Counted from the first letter of the stretch, positions 1 to 8,773 are shown. The stretch: 64,000 nt of DNA from Leptolyngbya sp. KIOST-1 (GCF_000763385.1 NZ_JQFA01000004.1:806001-870000), one strand, 5' to 3'. Program-made: numbers and translations. The notes: generated by a model from the letters alone, not told the origin.

Positions 1-330
1 AATTTTTAGCTTTGACGCTGCACTAGTCTAGAGTAGCGGCTGAGGAGAATGGATTCCCGTAGACCCATCCGGCCGCAGTGTTATGCAGAAGCCGCATTGA
101 TTATCGCAAATAACGCATATTACGGAACCGCAACAGTCAATGGTGTGCTAGGCGACAAAATTACAGCATTTGTTAATGGCACAGCCTCTTCATTAAGGGG
201 AAAATAAGCGCAAGCTGCTAGTCAAACCCTAAAAACTATCAGTAAACTGGGATACGGAATCTAAAGATTCTTGTCTGGCTTATTTGACCTTTGTCTTGTG
301 CAGCTCCTCCGTCGTTAACTGGGTTTAGGT
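1..330. other. Upstream intergenic region
   Basis: There is no long reading frame here. It holds one short candidate ORF (49-207, listed separately) and the presumed leader of the DUF4327 gene at 331. Base composition is more AT-rich than the genes that follow. No tRNA or clear terminator was seen. Confidence 0.5.
49..207 (+). CDS. Candidate 52-aa small protein
   Basis: An uninterrupted ATG-to-TAA frame of 52 codons, too short for usual ORF cut-offs. The translation reads like a soluble protein, with an Ala/Ile/Asn-rich stretch followed by a Gly/Val/Thr-rich tail ending in Arg-Gly-Lys. A purine-rich AGGAG at 43-47 lies only one base from the ATG, which is too close for a normal ribosome site, so the start is doubtful. 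No family was recognised. It could equally be a chance frame or the tail of a decayed gene. Confidence 0.25.
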   Translation: MDSRRPIRPQCYAEAALIIANNAYYGTATVNGVLGDKITAFVNGTASSLRGK

Positions 331-552
331 ATGCTTCAGTCCCTCCACTATTCCATCGACATCATTCGTGACGAAGCCCGACAGCTGATTCAAAAGGGCG
401 TAGTTAGCCGTCAGCAGCCCATCTATACCCTCTGCCGTCACATCCCCGCCCGCGAGTGGGCACTGGTGGAGACTGAGCTAGAGTCTTCGGGTTTTCTACT
501 GCGCGATCGCGTGGGCGATCTCATGGGCCGCGAAGACTGGGAAAACGACTAG
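331..552 (+). CDS. DUF4327 family protein
   Basis: A 73-residue soluble acidic protein matching the cyanobacterial DUF4327 family. It opens with the characteristic block (YSIDIIRDEARQLIQKG), continues with a conserved QPIYTLCRHIPAREW segment and ends with an LRDRVGDLMGREDW-like tail. The length is normal for the family. No catalytic motif is visible and the function is unknown. It stands alone, with the convergent DUF72 gene ending 28 bp downstream. The start is the first ATG; no longer in-frame extension looks conserved. Confidence 0.85.
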   Translation: MLQSLHYSIDIIRDEARQLIQKGVVSRQQPIYTLCRHIPAREWALVETELESSGFLLRDRVGDLMGREDWEND

Positions 553-580
553 ACTGTCACTCCCGTGGCCATTTCAACCG

Positions 581-1498
581 TTATCCAAACAAACTGAGCT
601 GGGTCGAGGAGGCTTCTTCCTCGGCCCTTTGTTGTGCGACCACATCCCACAGCAGCGGGGGCAGTGGGGCACCGGCCTGCTGTAGCTGGTGATAGACCTC
701 GCGGGCCACCGCTGGGGACCGGGCCTCCTGGGGACAGTGGGCAAAGAAATAGACGTCGGTACCCCCCGCCAGCCACTGGCACAGCCGGGGCACCCACTCG
801 TCGAAGTAGGGCTGGTTGTAAGCCAGGTTAGGGTGGCTGATGTAGCGCACGATCGTAAACGCCGCCGTCACCTCAGGCTGTAGCGGCAGCTTGGGCTTTT
901 TGCGCTCTGAGCCGATCTGCGGGTCGTCACTGGGGGTATTGATGCAGTCGTAGATCGGTCGGGTATCCAGCAGCACCCGACCCACCCCCAGGCCGGTGAG
1001 CAACTGGTTGAGGCGGGTGGCGTGGGGCTCGGCAAACCACCCCAAGTGGCGCACCTCCACGGCGATCGGGGACTGCTGCCGGGGCCAGCGGGCGAGAAAA
1101 TCCCTCAGATCGGCCAGGTGCTCGGGGCCGTAGGTGGGCGGCAGCTGAATGAACAGTGGCCCCAGGCGATTCTCCGCTGGAGCTGCGCCAACGCCCAGGG
1201 GCATCAGCGTCTGTAGAAATCGGTGGGATGCTTCGACAAAGGGCACCAGTTTGCCCTGGTGGGAAAACGCGCGGGGCAGCTTAGGGCAAAACCGAAACCC
1301 TGGGGGCATGGTGGCCGCCCAGCGATCGATGGTTTTGGCGTCAGGCATGGAGTAGAAGGTGGTGTTGCCCTCCACGGCGGTCATGCGATCGCCGTAGAGT
1401 CGCAAAAAGTCTCCCGCCTTGCTGCCCCTGGGGTAAAAGCTGCCCACCCAGTCTTTGAACGCCCACACGGCGCACCCGGTAAAGTAACGTCCTGCCAT
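581..1498 (-). CDS. DUF72 domain-containing protein (YecE-like)
   Basis: A 305-residue protein of the DUF72 (YecE) family, a TIM-barrel fold of unproven activity. Family hallmarks are the N-terminal GCAVWAFKDWVGSFYP segment, the VEGNTTFYSMP strand at about residues 40-55, FRFCPKLPRAFSH near 68-80, an IAVEVRH strand near 140, and the C-terminal VYFFAHCPQEARSP segment. No signal peptide or membrane span is visible. It is divergent from the PPK2 gene, with about 140 bp between the start codons that must carry both promoters. Family is confident; biochemical role is not known from the sequence. Confidence 0.85.
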   Translation of the reverse strand: MAGRYFTGCAVWAFKDWVGSFYPRGSKAGDFLRLYGDRMTAVEGNTTFYSMPDAKTIDRWAATMPPGFRFCPKLPRAFSHQGKLVPFVEASHRFLQTLMPLGVGAAPAENRLGPLFIQLPPTYGPEHLADLRDFLARWPRQQSPIAVEVRHLGWFAEPHATRLNQLLTGLGVGRVLLDTRPIYDCINTPSDDPQIGSERKKPKLPLQPEVTAAFTIVRYISHPNLAYNQPYFDEWVPRLCQWLAGGTDVYFFAHCPQEARSPAVAREVYHQLQQAGAPLPPLLWDVVAQQRAEEEASSTQLSLFG

Positions 1499-1640
1499 GG
1501 CTTTCCTACTACCCTGCCCGATTCTAGTTTAAGGAAGGGTTGCCCGGAGTTTTGGACGCTCCCGTCAGGGTTCGTTATGCTGAAACCCCACTTGGCAAAG
1601 GTAATCTTTGTCCCTCTCCCTGCCGTTTACCGTGCTATCC

Positions 1641-2534
1641 ATGGAATCTTCCTCTGTTCTGGCTGCTCTCCATCCCGACTCGATGGTGATTGCCCCTGGC
1701 ACCCAGGTCAACCTGAAAGACTTTGACTCGGGCTTTACCGGTGCCCTGAAGAAAAAAGAGGCCAAGGACCTTTTGCAGGTCAGCGTAGGGGAACTGGCCA
1801 AGTACCAGGACGTGCTCTACGCCCAAAACACCTACGCCCTGCTGCTGATCTTTCAAGCGATGGACGCAGCGGGTAAAGACAGCACGATTAAAAACGTGCT
1901 GTCGGGGGTGAACCCCCAGGGTTGCCACGTGGTCAGCTTTAAGCAGCCCTCCAGCGAAGAACTCGACCACGACTACCTGTGGCGGGCCAGCAAAGCCCTG
2001 CCCGAGCGCGGCAAAATCGGCGTGTTTAACCGCTCTTACTACGAAGAGGTGCTGATCGTGCGGGTGCATCCCGAAATTTTGAACACCCAGCAGCTGCCCG
2101 ACAGCCTCAAGAGCGAAAACCTTTGGCAGCAGCGATTTGAAGACATCAACAACTTCGAAAAATACTTGGTCAACAACGGCATTCTGGTGATGAAATTCTT
2201 TCTCAACGTGTCGAAGGAGGAGCAGCGGCAGCGGTTTCTCAAGCGGATTAATCGCCCCGACAAAAACTGGAAATTTTCGGTCGGCGACGCCAAAGAGCGC
2301 GGCCACTGGGACGACTACCGCATCGCCTACGAAGACGCCCTTACCCACACCAGTACCGACTGGGCCCCCTGGCACGTCATACCCGCTGACCACAAGTGGT
2401 TTACCCGCCTGGCGGTGGCCAGTCTAGTCCAGCAGAAGCTGGAGTCGCTAGATCTGGCCTACCCCGTACTGGAGGAAAACCATTTGGAGCGGCTGCAGGA
2501 GGCAAAGGTGATGCTGGAAAGTGAGGAGGAGTAG
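1641..2534 (+). CDS. ppk2: Polyphosphate kinase 2 family protein (class III-like)
   Basis: A cytosolic PPK2-type kinase that transfers phosphate between inorganic polyphosphate and nucleotides. The Walker A motif (AMDAAGKDST, about residues 73-82) is followed by GVNPQGC and the FKQPSSEELDHDYLWR block. Then come the Walker B/NRSYYEEVLIVRVHPE segment and the lid with RINRPDKNWKFS. The NPQGC and SEELDHD blocks resemble class III enzymes acting on AMP and ADP, but the nucleotide preference is inferred. The ATG at 1641 is preferred. A frame extension back to 1608 adds 11 residues absent from typical members. The 297-aa length is normal. Confidence 0.88.
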   Translation: MESSSVLAALHPDSMVIAPGTQVNLKDFDSGFTGALKKKEAKDLLQVSVGELAKYQDVLYAQNTYALLLIFQAMDAAGKDSTIKNVLSGVNPQGCHVVSFKQPSSEELDHDYLWRASKALPERGKIGVFNRSYYEEVLIVRVHPEILNTQQLPDSLKSENLWQQRFEDINNFEKYLVNNGILVMKFFLNVSKEEQRQRFLKRINRPDKNWKFSVGDAKERGHWDDYRIAYEDALTHTSTDWAPWHVIPADHKWFTRLAVASLVQQKLESLDLAYPVLEENHLERLQEAKVMLESEEE

Positions 2535-2630
2535 GTGAGTGGGGGGTGGATAAGGGAATGGAGGGATGAGGGGATGAGGAAGTCTTAGGTTTTGGATTTG
2601 GACTTACCCTTCCTCACCTCCTCATCTTCC
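2535..2630. repeat. G-rich/C-rich low-complexity tract between convergent genes
   Basis: The gap between ppk2 and the amidase is mainly purine-rich GGGATGAGG-type repeats followed by pyrimidine-rich CTCCTCACC-type units. The two halves are roughly complementary and could fold. It belongs to the dispersed tract family seen at six other places in this window. It may act as a bidirectional terminator, but no U-rich tail is evident. Confidence 0.6.
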
Positions 2631-4004
2631 TCACCTCCTCACCATTCCGTTTTCCGCCAACCGCGCGGCGACTCGAAACAACTGCGCCTCCTGATACGGT
2701 GCGGCTATCAGCTGAACACCCACGGGCAGTTGTCCCGGTCGGTGAATGGGCACAGAGAGCACCGGCAACCCGATAAACGAAAGGGGCTGGGTGTAAAACC
2801 CCAGGTGGGGGCGCAGGGGGTAGGTGTCGCCGTCGATCTCTAAGATGGTTTGGTCGAGGGGTGGGGCGACGCAGGGGGTGGTTGGGGCAATCAGTACGTC
2901 GTAGGGCTGAAAGATGTCGCGGACGCGATCGCGGTACCAGCGCCGCAGCCGCTGGGCCTGCAGGTACCAGGCGGCAGGAATCATCGCTCCGGCCAAAAAG
3001 CGATCGCGGGTGGCTGGGTCAAAGTCCATCGGGCTCTGGCGCAGTCGTTCCAGATGCAGTTGGCTGCCCTCGCAGGCGGTGATGATGTAGGCGGCGGCCC
3101 GAGCCCGGTGGGTTTCGGGAAATTCTACCTGTGCAGAGACTCCTAGGGCATGGAGTACTTCGGTCAAAACCTTGCGCACCAGCGGCTCCATGCCCCGCTC
3201 AAAATGCCCCCCCAGTTGGGCAATCCGCAGCCCCTCGGTTCCCTGGGTAAGGGCGGGAGTGACGGGCACTGGGGGCCGTTGGGTACAGACGGGGTCGCCT
3301 GGGTCTGGCCCCTGCATAGTGTCGTAGATGGTGGCGAGGTCGGCGAGGGACCTGGCCATTGGCCCCACATGGTCTAAGCTGCTGGAGAATAAAAACGACC
3401 CTGCCCGCGACAGCCTGCCGTAGGTGGGCTTGAGGCCGTAGATCCCGCACAGCGCAGCGGGTACGCGAATCGAGCCATTGGTGTCGGAGCCGAGGCTAAA
3501 GGGCACCAGCCCCGCCGCCACCGCCGCCGCCGACCCGCCCGAGGAGCCGCCCGCCATCCGCGTCGGGTCGTGGGGATTGGGGGTGGTGCCGTAGTGGGCG
3601 TTGATGGTGACAAAGCCGTAGGCGTACTCGTCCATATTCAGCGCTCCCACCAGCACCGCCCCGGCCTGCTGGAGGCGGGCGATCGCCGTAGCATCCTTTA
3701 CCGCTGGGGGATGGCTCTGGTTGAGCTTGGCCCCCGCGATTGTAGTCAGCCCCGCAATGTCAAACAGGTTTTTGACGGCAAAGGGAACGCCCGCCAGGGG
3801 GCCGGGGTTTTCCCCTGCGGCGACGGCAGTGTCGATGGCCTGGGCCTGCGATCGCGCCCGTGCTGCCGTCACCGCCGTAAAGCAGTTCAGCGCTGGGTCG
3901 CGAGTGGCGATATCGTCCAGCGCCCCCTCCACCACCGTGGCCGCACACAGTTTCCCGGCCTTAACGGCAGCGGCCAGGGCCAGGGAATCGGGCGGTTTGC
4001 TCAT
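2631..4004 (-). CDS. atzE: AtzE-family amidohydrolase (amidase signature enzyme)
   Basis: A 457-residue amidase-signature hydrolase. The Ser-cisSer-Lys triad can be read as Lys78 (VKNLFD), Ser154 in GGSSGGS and Ser178 in GSDTNGSIR. Asn replacing Gly in the last motif is typical of AtzE-type members rather than GatA. Characterised AtzE deaminates 1-carboxybiuret and works only in complex with the small protein AtzG. The gene overlaps the upstream atzG-like gene by 4 bp (ATGA), so the two are translationally coupled. No cyanuric acid hydrolase lies nearby, so the real substrate is open. The C-terminus ends in the low-complexity tract. Confidence 0.85.
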   Translation of the reverse strand: MSKPPDSLALAAAVKAGKLCAATVVEGALDDIATRDPALNCFTAVTAARARSQAQAIDTAVAAGENPGPLAGVPFAVKNLFDIAGLTTIAGAKLNQSHPPAVKDATAIARLQQAGAVLVGALNMDEYAYGFVTINAHYGTTPNPHDPTRMAGGSSGGSAAAVAAGLVPFSLGSDTNGSIRVPAALCGIYGLKPTYGRLSRAGSFLFSSSLDHVGPMARSLADLATIYDTMQGPDPGDPVCTQRPPVPVTPALTQGTEGLRIAQLGGHFERGMEPLVRKVLTEVLHALGVSAQVEFPETHRARAAAYIITACEGSQLHLERLRQSPMDFDPATRDRFLAGAMIPAAWYLQAQRLRRWYRDRVRDIFQPYDVLIAPTTPCVAPPLDQTILEIDGDTYPLRPHLGFYTQPLSFIGLPVLSVPIHRPGQLPVGVQLIAAPYQEAQLFRVAARLAENGMVRR

Positions 4005-4198
4005 GGCTCAAAGGTGGCAGCACTTTCCACCGGATCTGGCAGCGGAAAGGTCAGCACGGGCTGGGCCAGCTCCCACAGGTGCTCCACATTGGCCACCACC
4101 CCCGGTTTAATCTCGGCGGGAATGGAAAGCCCCAGGGATGTGGCGATCGCATCAATATAGTTGGTCAGGGCAGTTGAGTCAGGCGGTCCAGCGCTCAT
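4001..4198 (-). CDS. atzG: AtzG-like small subunit (DUF4089)
   Basis: A small acidic helical protein of about 65 residues of the DUF4089/AtzG family, recognisable from the N-terminal LTNYIDAIATSLGL helix and the VANVEHLWELAQPVLTFPL segment. It overlaps the amidase start by 4 bp. In the characterised Pseudomonas system AtzG binds AtzE like GatC binds GatA and is required for activity; the same partnership is inferred here. I prefer the ATG at 4198. An upstream ATG at 4213 would add five residues. The region ahead of it holds the promoter. Confidence 0.75.
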   Translation of the reverse strand: MSAGPPDSTALTNYIDAIATSLGLSIPAEIKPGVVANVEHLWELAQPVLTFPLPDPVESAATFEP

Positions 4199-4546
4199 GT
4201 CGCTCAATAACATCTACAACGTACTAATCCAGTTCACCCTTTTGCTTTGCCAAAAATGGCTCAGTAAAGCGAACGCAATCCAGACATGAGCTAAGTTTAT
4301 CCCAGTTCTGCAATGAGCAATAATGCTCAGGGCGGCTCAGAGGTGTGTAGCCCAATGGCTACTTTTGCGCTTGCAGAAAAAAATATCTCCAACGCCGTGC
4401 TCCTGATGGTCATACCCTCTACTCCGACAAAGGTGGCCACCATTGAGATCGTGGGATGGATAATCGGTTAAACCGTTGCGGCTAAATCAGCCCCTTGTTC
4501 GTGGGGAATCCCTCCCTGTAGCCCCTGATCCGCAAACAGCGCCCCT
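4199..4546. other. Intergenic region upstream of atzG
   Basis: About 350 bp without a credible gene. It should carry the atzGE promoter on the minus strand. A short inverted repeat (GAGCAttaaTGCTC-like, around 4315-4338) is visible, but no confident promoter or terminator was assigned. Confidence 0.4.
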
Positions 4547-5410
4547 TCACCCCACACTATCCAACTCCTGCTGCCAGATCTGCTCCTGCAGGGCCTCGTT
4601 CTCCAGGCTGAGGGCCACCGCTCGCTGCTTCAGGCCGTCGCGTTCGGCAGCGATCTCCTGGCAGCGGTACTTGAGGCTGGTCTGCTGGTGGAACTGCTGC
4701 CCCAGCTCGGTGCTGAGTTCGGCGATTTTTTGCCGCTGGGCCTCAATGATGGCCCGCAGTGCCACGGGATCGTCCGCCTCTGAGGGTTGCTCTGGGGAAG
4801 CGGGGGGCAGGGCGAGAGACATGGGCGGTTCGATCCCCCCCCCTACCCCCTGGTGGGATGCGTTGACGTAGGCCTGCATCCGGGCCAGGGTAACCTGGTG
4901 GCGGGTGAGGGTGTTGTCGAGGTGCTGAATGTGCTGCTGGGCCGCCTGGAGCTGGCTGCTAAGGCTAACCGTGAGCGATCGCGCGATCATCACCTCAGAG
5001 TTCAAATCCAAATTTTGCCCGGAGGGGCGACCCAGGGCCAAGTTCTGGTAGTGGTTCTTGAGCCGCACCAGGTAGTCCTGCACCTCGGCCTGGCCCTGCT
5101 GAATCCGCACCCGCAGCCGCTCTAGCTCCAGCTGCTGGTCGGTCACCAGGCCTGTCACCCCACCCAGCAGCTGGTCGAGAACCTCGTGCTGCCACTGGTC
5201 TTTGGCCTCGAGCTGCTGCTTGAGGTTGACAATGATTTTTTGCTGAACGTTGGAATATTCTTCGGTTTGGACGAGATGAGCCTGGAGCATCTGGTGGTTA
5301 GCCAACTGCTCCTGCATGTCTTCTAGGGATTCTTTGGCCTGGTCGAGGGCCTGCTGCAGCAAACAAACACGTTGAACCAGCTTGAAGTCCAGCGAGCTTT
5401 CCTGGAACAT
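4547..5410 (-). CDS. Coiled-coil protein of unknown function
   Basis: A 287-residue Gln/Leu/Glu-rich protein. Residues about 10-135 and 180-285 show heptad-like spacing typical of long coiled coils (LQQALDQAKESLEDMQEQL; QIEELST-like C-terminal helices). A Pro/Ser linker separates them near residues 200-225. No signal peptide or membrane span is visible. It resembles cyanobacterial scaffold-type coiled-coil proteins without a named family. It appears monocistronic, with 230 bp ahead of its start. A second unrelated coiled-coil gene lies at 59007. Confidence 0.7.
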   Translation of the reverse strand: MFQESSLDFKLVQRVCLLQQALDQAKESLEDMQEQLANHQMLQAHLVQTEEYSNVQQKIIVNLKQQLEAKDQWQHEVLDQLLGGVTGLVTDQQLELERLRVRIQQGQAEVQDYLVRLKNHYQNLALGRPSGQNLDLNSEVMIARSLTVSLSSQLQAAQQHIQHLDNTLTRHQVTLARMQAYVNASHQGVGGGIEPPMSLALPPASPEQPSEADDPVALRAIIEAQRQKIAELSTELGQQFHQQTSLKYRCQEIAAERDGLKQRAVALSLENEALQEQIWQQELDSVG

Positions 5411-5646
5411 AAGCGAAACCGATGAAGAGGAACTCGGAGCAGGGTGACGATTTTGAACGGTAGACGGAAACGGTAGGGGCGGTCGTAGGGGCGCTTTGGC
5501 GGGGGTAAGCTGTACCCTATCAGGCCGGGCCTGGACGCAACTGTGGGGGGCACTACTTTAGGACTGAACCCTACTGAAACTTTACACGGCGGCGGGGATT
5601 AGATCGATAGGGGCCGCACCCTGCTTCAACCGCGACGGTGGCCTGG

Positions 5647-8160
5647 CTAAAAGCCCGGAATCAGGCTCCACAGGCTGAGGCCCAGCAGGACCGTGCAGGC
5701 GTGCTGAAGCCAGCGCTGCAAACTCGACTGGCGACCAATTTTGGTGGTTAGCCACACCGACAACCCCATTCCCAACAGCAGCGTTGCTCCCTGTAGAAAG
5801 GCTACCACTGCTGGGTGGGCAACCCAAACCGGCAGATTTGCCCCTGAGAGTCCAAAGGTGGCTAAAGACACGGGCAAAACGCGCCCCCCCTCCCCCAGAC
5901 CCAGGCGCAAATAATGGGCCAAATTGGCCGCCCACACCAGGGGCAGATAGCCGTAGGCCAGCCGCACCACAGGTCGGGGGGATAGGCCCCGGGACTTGCG
6001 CCAGAGCCCCTGCGCCCCCTCCACCCCCAGGGGTAGCAGGGCGGGCAGCGCCAGCACCCCCAGGGAGACCAGGCTGTGGCCCAGCACTGTCTCTGTGGGC
6101 AGCTGAATGCCCAGCCGGGTCTGGATTTCAGGCAGACGGTGCAGGTACACTGCCCCCAGCAGCAAAAACATCAGCGCCACCTCAGCGGCGCGGGGGCGGT
6201 GGGTGGTCCACAGCTCGATACCGGGGGGGCGCAGGTTTAGTTCGACGGAGCGGTGGGGGCAGGCCTTGAGACAGGTCATGCAGAGCACGCAGTCGCGGTT
6301 GTCTTCCAACTGGGCCGGGTGGGAGTACAGGGGGCAACCGTTGGTCTCCTGGCCCTCCCCTTTGGCGGGGCCGCCCTTGTAGCACTGGTAGGTGGTGCAC
6401 TCCGCCGAGCAGGTGCCCTGCTGCGCCCGCAGCTCGGTCACGGAGAGCTTGGCGAACATCCCGTTCATGCCGCCGATGGGGCACAGGTAGCGGCACCAAA
6501 ACCGGCGCTCAAACAGGGCCGAGAAGATCATCGCTCCGGCGGTGATCAGCAGCAGCAGGCAGGCGGAGAGGTAGGCGGTGTTTTCTAGATTCCACACCTC
6601 TTCCCACACCAAGATCAGGGCAAATAGGGCGAACAGAAACCAGGCGCCCCAGCGCTCGGCGGCCTGACGGGGCCAGCGTTTGAGTTTTCCCGGAAATAGC
6701 CGCTGCGAAATCCACTGGGTGACTTCGCCGTAGATCATAAACGGGCACACCGCGCACCACAGCCGCCCCACAACCGGAAAGCTCAGCAGCACCAGGGGCC
6801 ACCACCAGGCCCAAAACACGGTCAGCGCCACGTTCTGGTCTCGCGCCTGGGGGCCAAGCCAGAGCACCGCCACGACGACGGCAAACAGGCCCAGGGTAAG
6901 GCCGTAGTTGATGCGATCGGGCCACCAGGGGCTGCGCAGAAACCGGCGCAGGCCGGGGTAGCGGTTGAGCAGGTTCAGCCGCAGCTGTTTCTTTTTGCTT
7001 TGGGCGGGCCAGATGATTTCTTCGGTGATCAGGCCGCCGCCGGAGAGCTGGGCCGCCGCCCGCTCCACCAGGTTCTCCAGCTCCCGCAGGTTGTTGGGGA
7101 AGTCGTAGGACTGCAGGCGGCGAATGGCCTCGGGGGCAACGGTGATGCGCCCGGTACCCCGGCGGCGGCAGATTAGCGACAGGTAGTAGTTGACCCAGTC
7201 TTCGATGTCGGCCTTGCGCACCCGCAGGGGCGGCACCTTGATGGTGTCGTCGATGGCTTCATTGAGGGTGGGCAGCCCCTGCTCGGAGAGCAGAATAATT
7301 CGGGCTTCGGAGGTGACCAGCGGGGCGTCGCCGTTGCGGCCCACGGGGCGGTACTGCCCGGTTTTGAGCAGCTCGGCCACGGGTTCGACCAGCTCGGCAT
7401 CCAGTTCGTTGGGGTTGTTGAGCACCAGGGTGCCTGCCCCCAGCGCCCCCAGCAGGCCCAGCCTGCCGCCCGATCGCCCAAATAGGTCAGCCCCGCTGGC
7501 CTGGAGCTGGCCGCAGTCGACTTTGATGATGGGCTGCCGCCGCTGGATGGAGCCAAAGTGAATCAGGGCGGCCAGGTTGTCTTTTTCCAGCCCCGGCTCG
7601 CCAAAGATCAGCACCGATCGCCGATGGCTGGCGGCTTGGCGAATTTCGGCCCGCAGGCGATCGCCGTAGCGGCTGCGGCCAATGACTCCCCGCTTGGCCT
7701 TGGCCACCAGGTAGGGGCGCAGCACCCCCTGGCGCTCCTGCTCGCGGTCAAACTGAAAGGACAGCCGCTTGACCGCGTCCACCAGCTGCCGGGTAAAGGT
7801 CTGCAAAATGCCGGGGTATTGCTCGACCAGGGCCTGAAACTGGGCGCGATCGATAAACCACAGGGTGCTGTCCGTGAGGGTGCGGATGGTTTGGGCCACG
7901 GGCTGTTCCAGCAGCAGCGCCTCCAGGTTCAGCACCGCGCCGGGCAAAAAGCTGACGCCCCCCAGGTCCGCCTCGGTTTCGAGCTTGCCCTGCCAGAGAA
8001 TGTACAGTCCCTCGGGGTCTCGTTCGGCCTCGACCACCGTATCCCCCGCCGCCAGGGTGAGGGGCTCTAAACGCTGGGCCAGGGGCGTCAGGGTGGTCGC
8101 AGGCAGCAAACTCAGGGGCGTGCGCTCCTGCAAAAAGATCACCCGGTCGGATACAGTCAT
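5647..8160 (-). CDS. CRP-like sensor / degenerate AAA+ / membrane 4Fe-4S fusion protein
   Basis: About 837 residues. Residues 1-130 resemble a cyclic-nucleotide-binding (CRP) fold. Residues 160-385 resemble a sigma54-activator AAA+ domain. Residues 400-837 hold several membrane spans with CxxCP (469-473) and CRYLCP (556-561), an intervening set of cysteines, and a ferredoxin motif CxxCxxCxxxCP (624-635), as in NapH/NosR/CcoG-type proteins. The ATPase looks inactive. Walker A is GEPGLEKDN, the GAFTGA loop is missing, and Walker B reads LVLNNPNEL instead of LFLDE. The FPNNLRELENLVERA sensor segment is retained. There is no C-terminal DNA-binding helix. ATG 8160 is preferred over an upstream codon at 8310. 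Confidence 0.8.
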   Translation of the reverse strand: MTVSDRVIFLQERTPLSLLPATTLTPLAQRLEPLTLAAGDTVVEAERDPEGLYILWQGKLETEADLGGVSFLPGAVLNLEALLLEQPVAQTIRTLTDSTLWFIDRAQFQALVEQYPGILQTFTRQLVDAVKRLSFQFDREQERQGVLRPYLVAKAKRGVIGRSRYGDRLRAEIRQAASHRRSVLIFGEPGLEKDNLAALIHFGSIQRRQPIIKVDCGQLQASGADLFGRSGGRLGLLGALGAGTLVLNNPNELDAELVEPVAELLKTGQYRPVGRNGDAPLVTSEARIILLSEQGLPTLNEAIDDTIKVPPLRVRKADIEDWVNYYLSLICRRRGTGRITVAPEAIRRLQSYDFPNNLRELENLVERAAAQLSGGGLITEEIIWPAQSKKKQLRLNLLNRYPGLRRFLRSPWWPDRINYGLTLGLFAVVVAVLWLGPQARDQNVALTVFWAWWWPLVLLSFPVVGRLWCAVCPFMIYGEVTQWISQRLFPGKLKRWPRQAAERWGAWFLFALFALILVWEEVWNLENTAYLSACLLLLITAGAMIFSALFERRFWCRYLCPIGGMNGMFAKLSVTELRAQQGTCSAECTTYQCYKGGPAKGEGQETNGCPLYSHPAQLEDNRDCVLCMTCLKACPHRSVELNLRPPGIELWTTHRPRAAEVALMFLLLGAVYLHRLPEIQTRLGIQLPTETVLGHSLVSLGVLALPALLPLGVEGAQGLWRKSRGLSPRPVVRLAYGYLPLVWAANLAHYLRLGLGEGGRVLPVSLATFGLSGANLPVWVAHPAVVAFLQGATLLLGMGLSVWLTTKIGRQSSLQRWLQHACTVLLGLSLWSLIPGF

Positions 8161-8194
8161 GACATTCACCCACGATTCCCACGGTGTAGCCCCC

Positions 8195-8281
8195 ATGATG
8201 ATGGCAAATGACCTCTGGGTGCCTCTGGTATTACTCAGCTTAATCATTGCGGCGGCGATCGCCTTCAGCCGCGCCAAGTAG
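8195..8281 (+). CDS. Candidate 28-aa single-span membrane peptide
   Basis: An ATG ATG ATG start and a TAG at 8279-8281 enclose 26-28 codons. The product has a short polar N-terminus, an uninterrupted hydrophobic helix (VPLVLLSLIIAAAIA) and a basic tail (FSRAK). This layout matches the tiny single-helix subunits of photosynthetic complexes. No Shine-Dalgarno is visible, it could not be matched to a known subunit, and it lies only 35 bp from the divergent fusion gene. It may be a chance frame. Confidence 0.3.
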   Translation: MMMANDLWVPLVLLSLIIAAAIAFSRAK

Positions 8282-8773
8282 ACCTGGGGCGTGTCATCAA
8301 TTGTGGTCAAAATCCTTTGATAACAGCGGGGCTACGCCCACTCGGAATGAAAACTCAGAGGTTTTGAGAGCATTTATGAATTTCTTATGTTTTTGATTTA
8401 AAGTCTTGATGCTGAAAACAGTGGCATGCTGTTGCTGTTCTTTCTGCAGATCCATCGATCGGCTCAGGCGTTAAAAAACCTGTTCAAATCGTGAAAACTG
8501 TAGGACAAATATGTTCCCTGCATCGGCAGAATGCCCGCCTCGCCCACGCGAGTGTCAGGGTTTTTCTGTCGAAATAAAGGTTGCTTTGGTCGCTTTGGAT
8601 AAGCAACGGCAGGACTCAGGATGAATTTACTTGGTTTATTTTCTGTGCTTTAGACATTGCTGAACTGGCTTGAACCAACCTTAAAGATTGTGGGCGTGAT
8701 GGCCCTGCGGCTCGATGGATTGAAACTGGTTTCTATGGTCTTCTTTGACGTCCAAACATTCTGGTGATTGAGT
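8282..8773. other. Intergenic region upstream of the DUF4912 protein
   Basis: About 490 AT-richer bases. A solo repeat end, GGGCGTGTCATCAATTG, lies at 8287-8303 (see the repeat entry). The rest should contain the promoter and leader of the gene at 8774. No riboswitch, tRNA or second repeat end was recognised. Confidence 0.4.
8286..8310 (+). repeat. Solo end of a MITE/IS-like dispersed repeat
   Basis: GGGGCGTGTCATCAATTG followed by TGGTCAAAA. The same end sequence occurs at 38546, 56236 and (slightly changed) 59713. At 38546 it pairs with an inverted copy to form a complete small element. No inverted partner was found here within several hundred bases, so this is a relic end. Confidence 0.65.
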
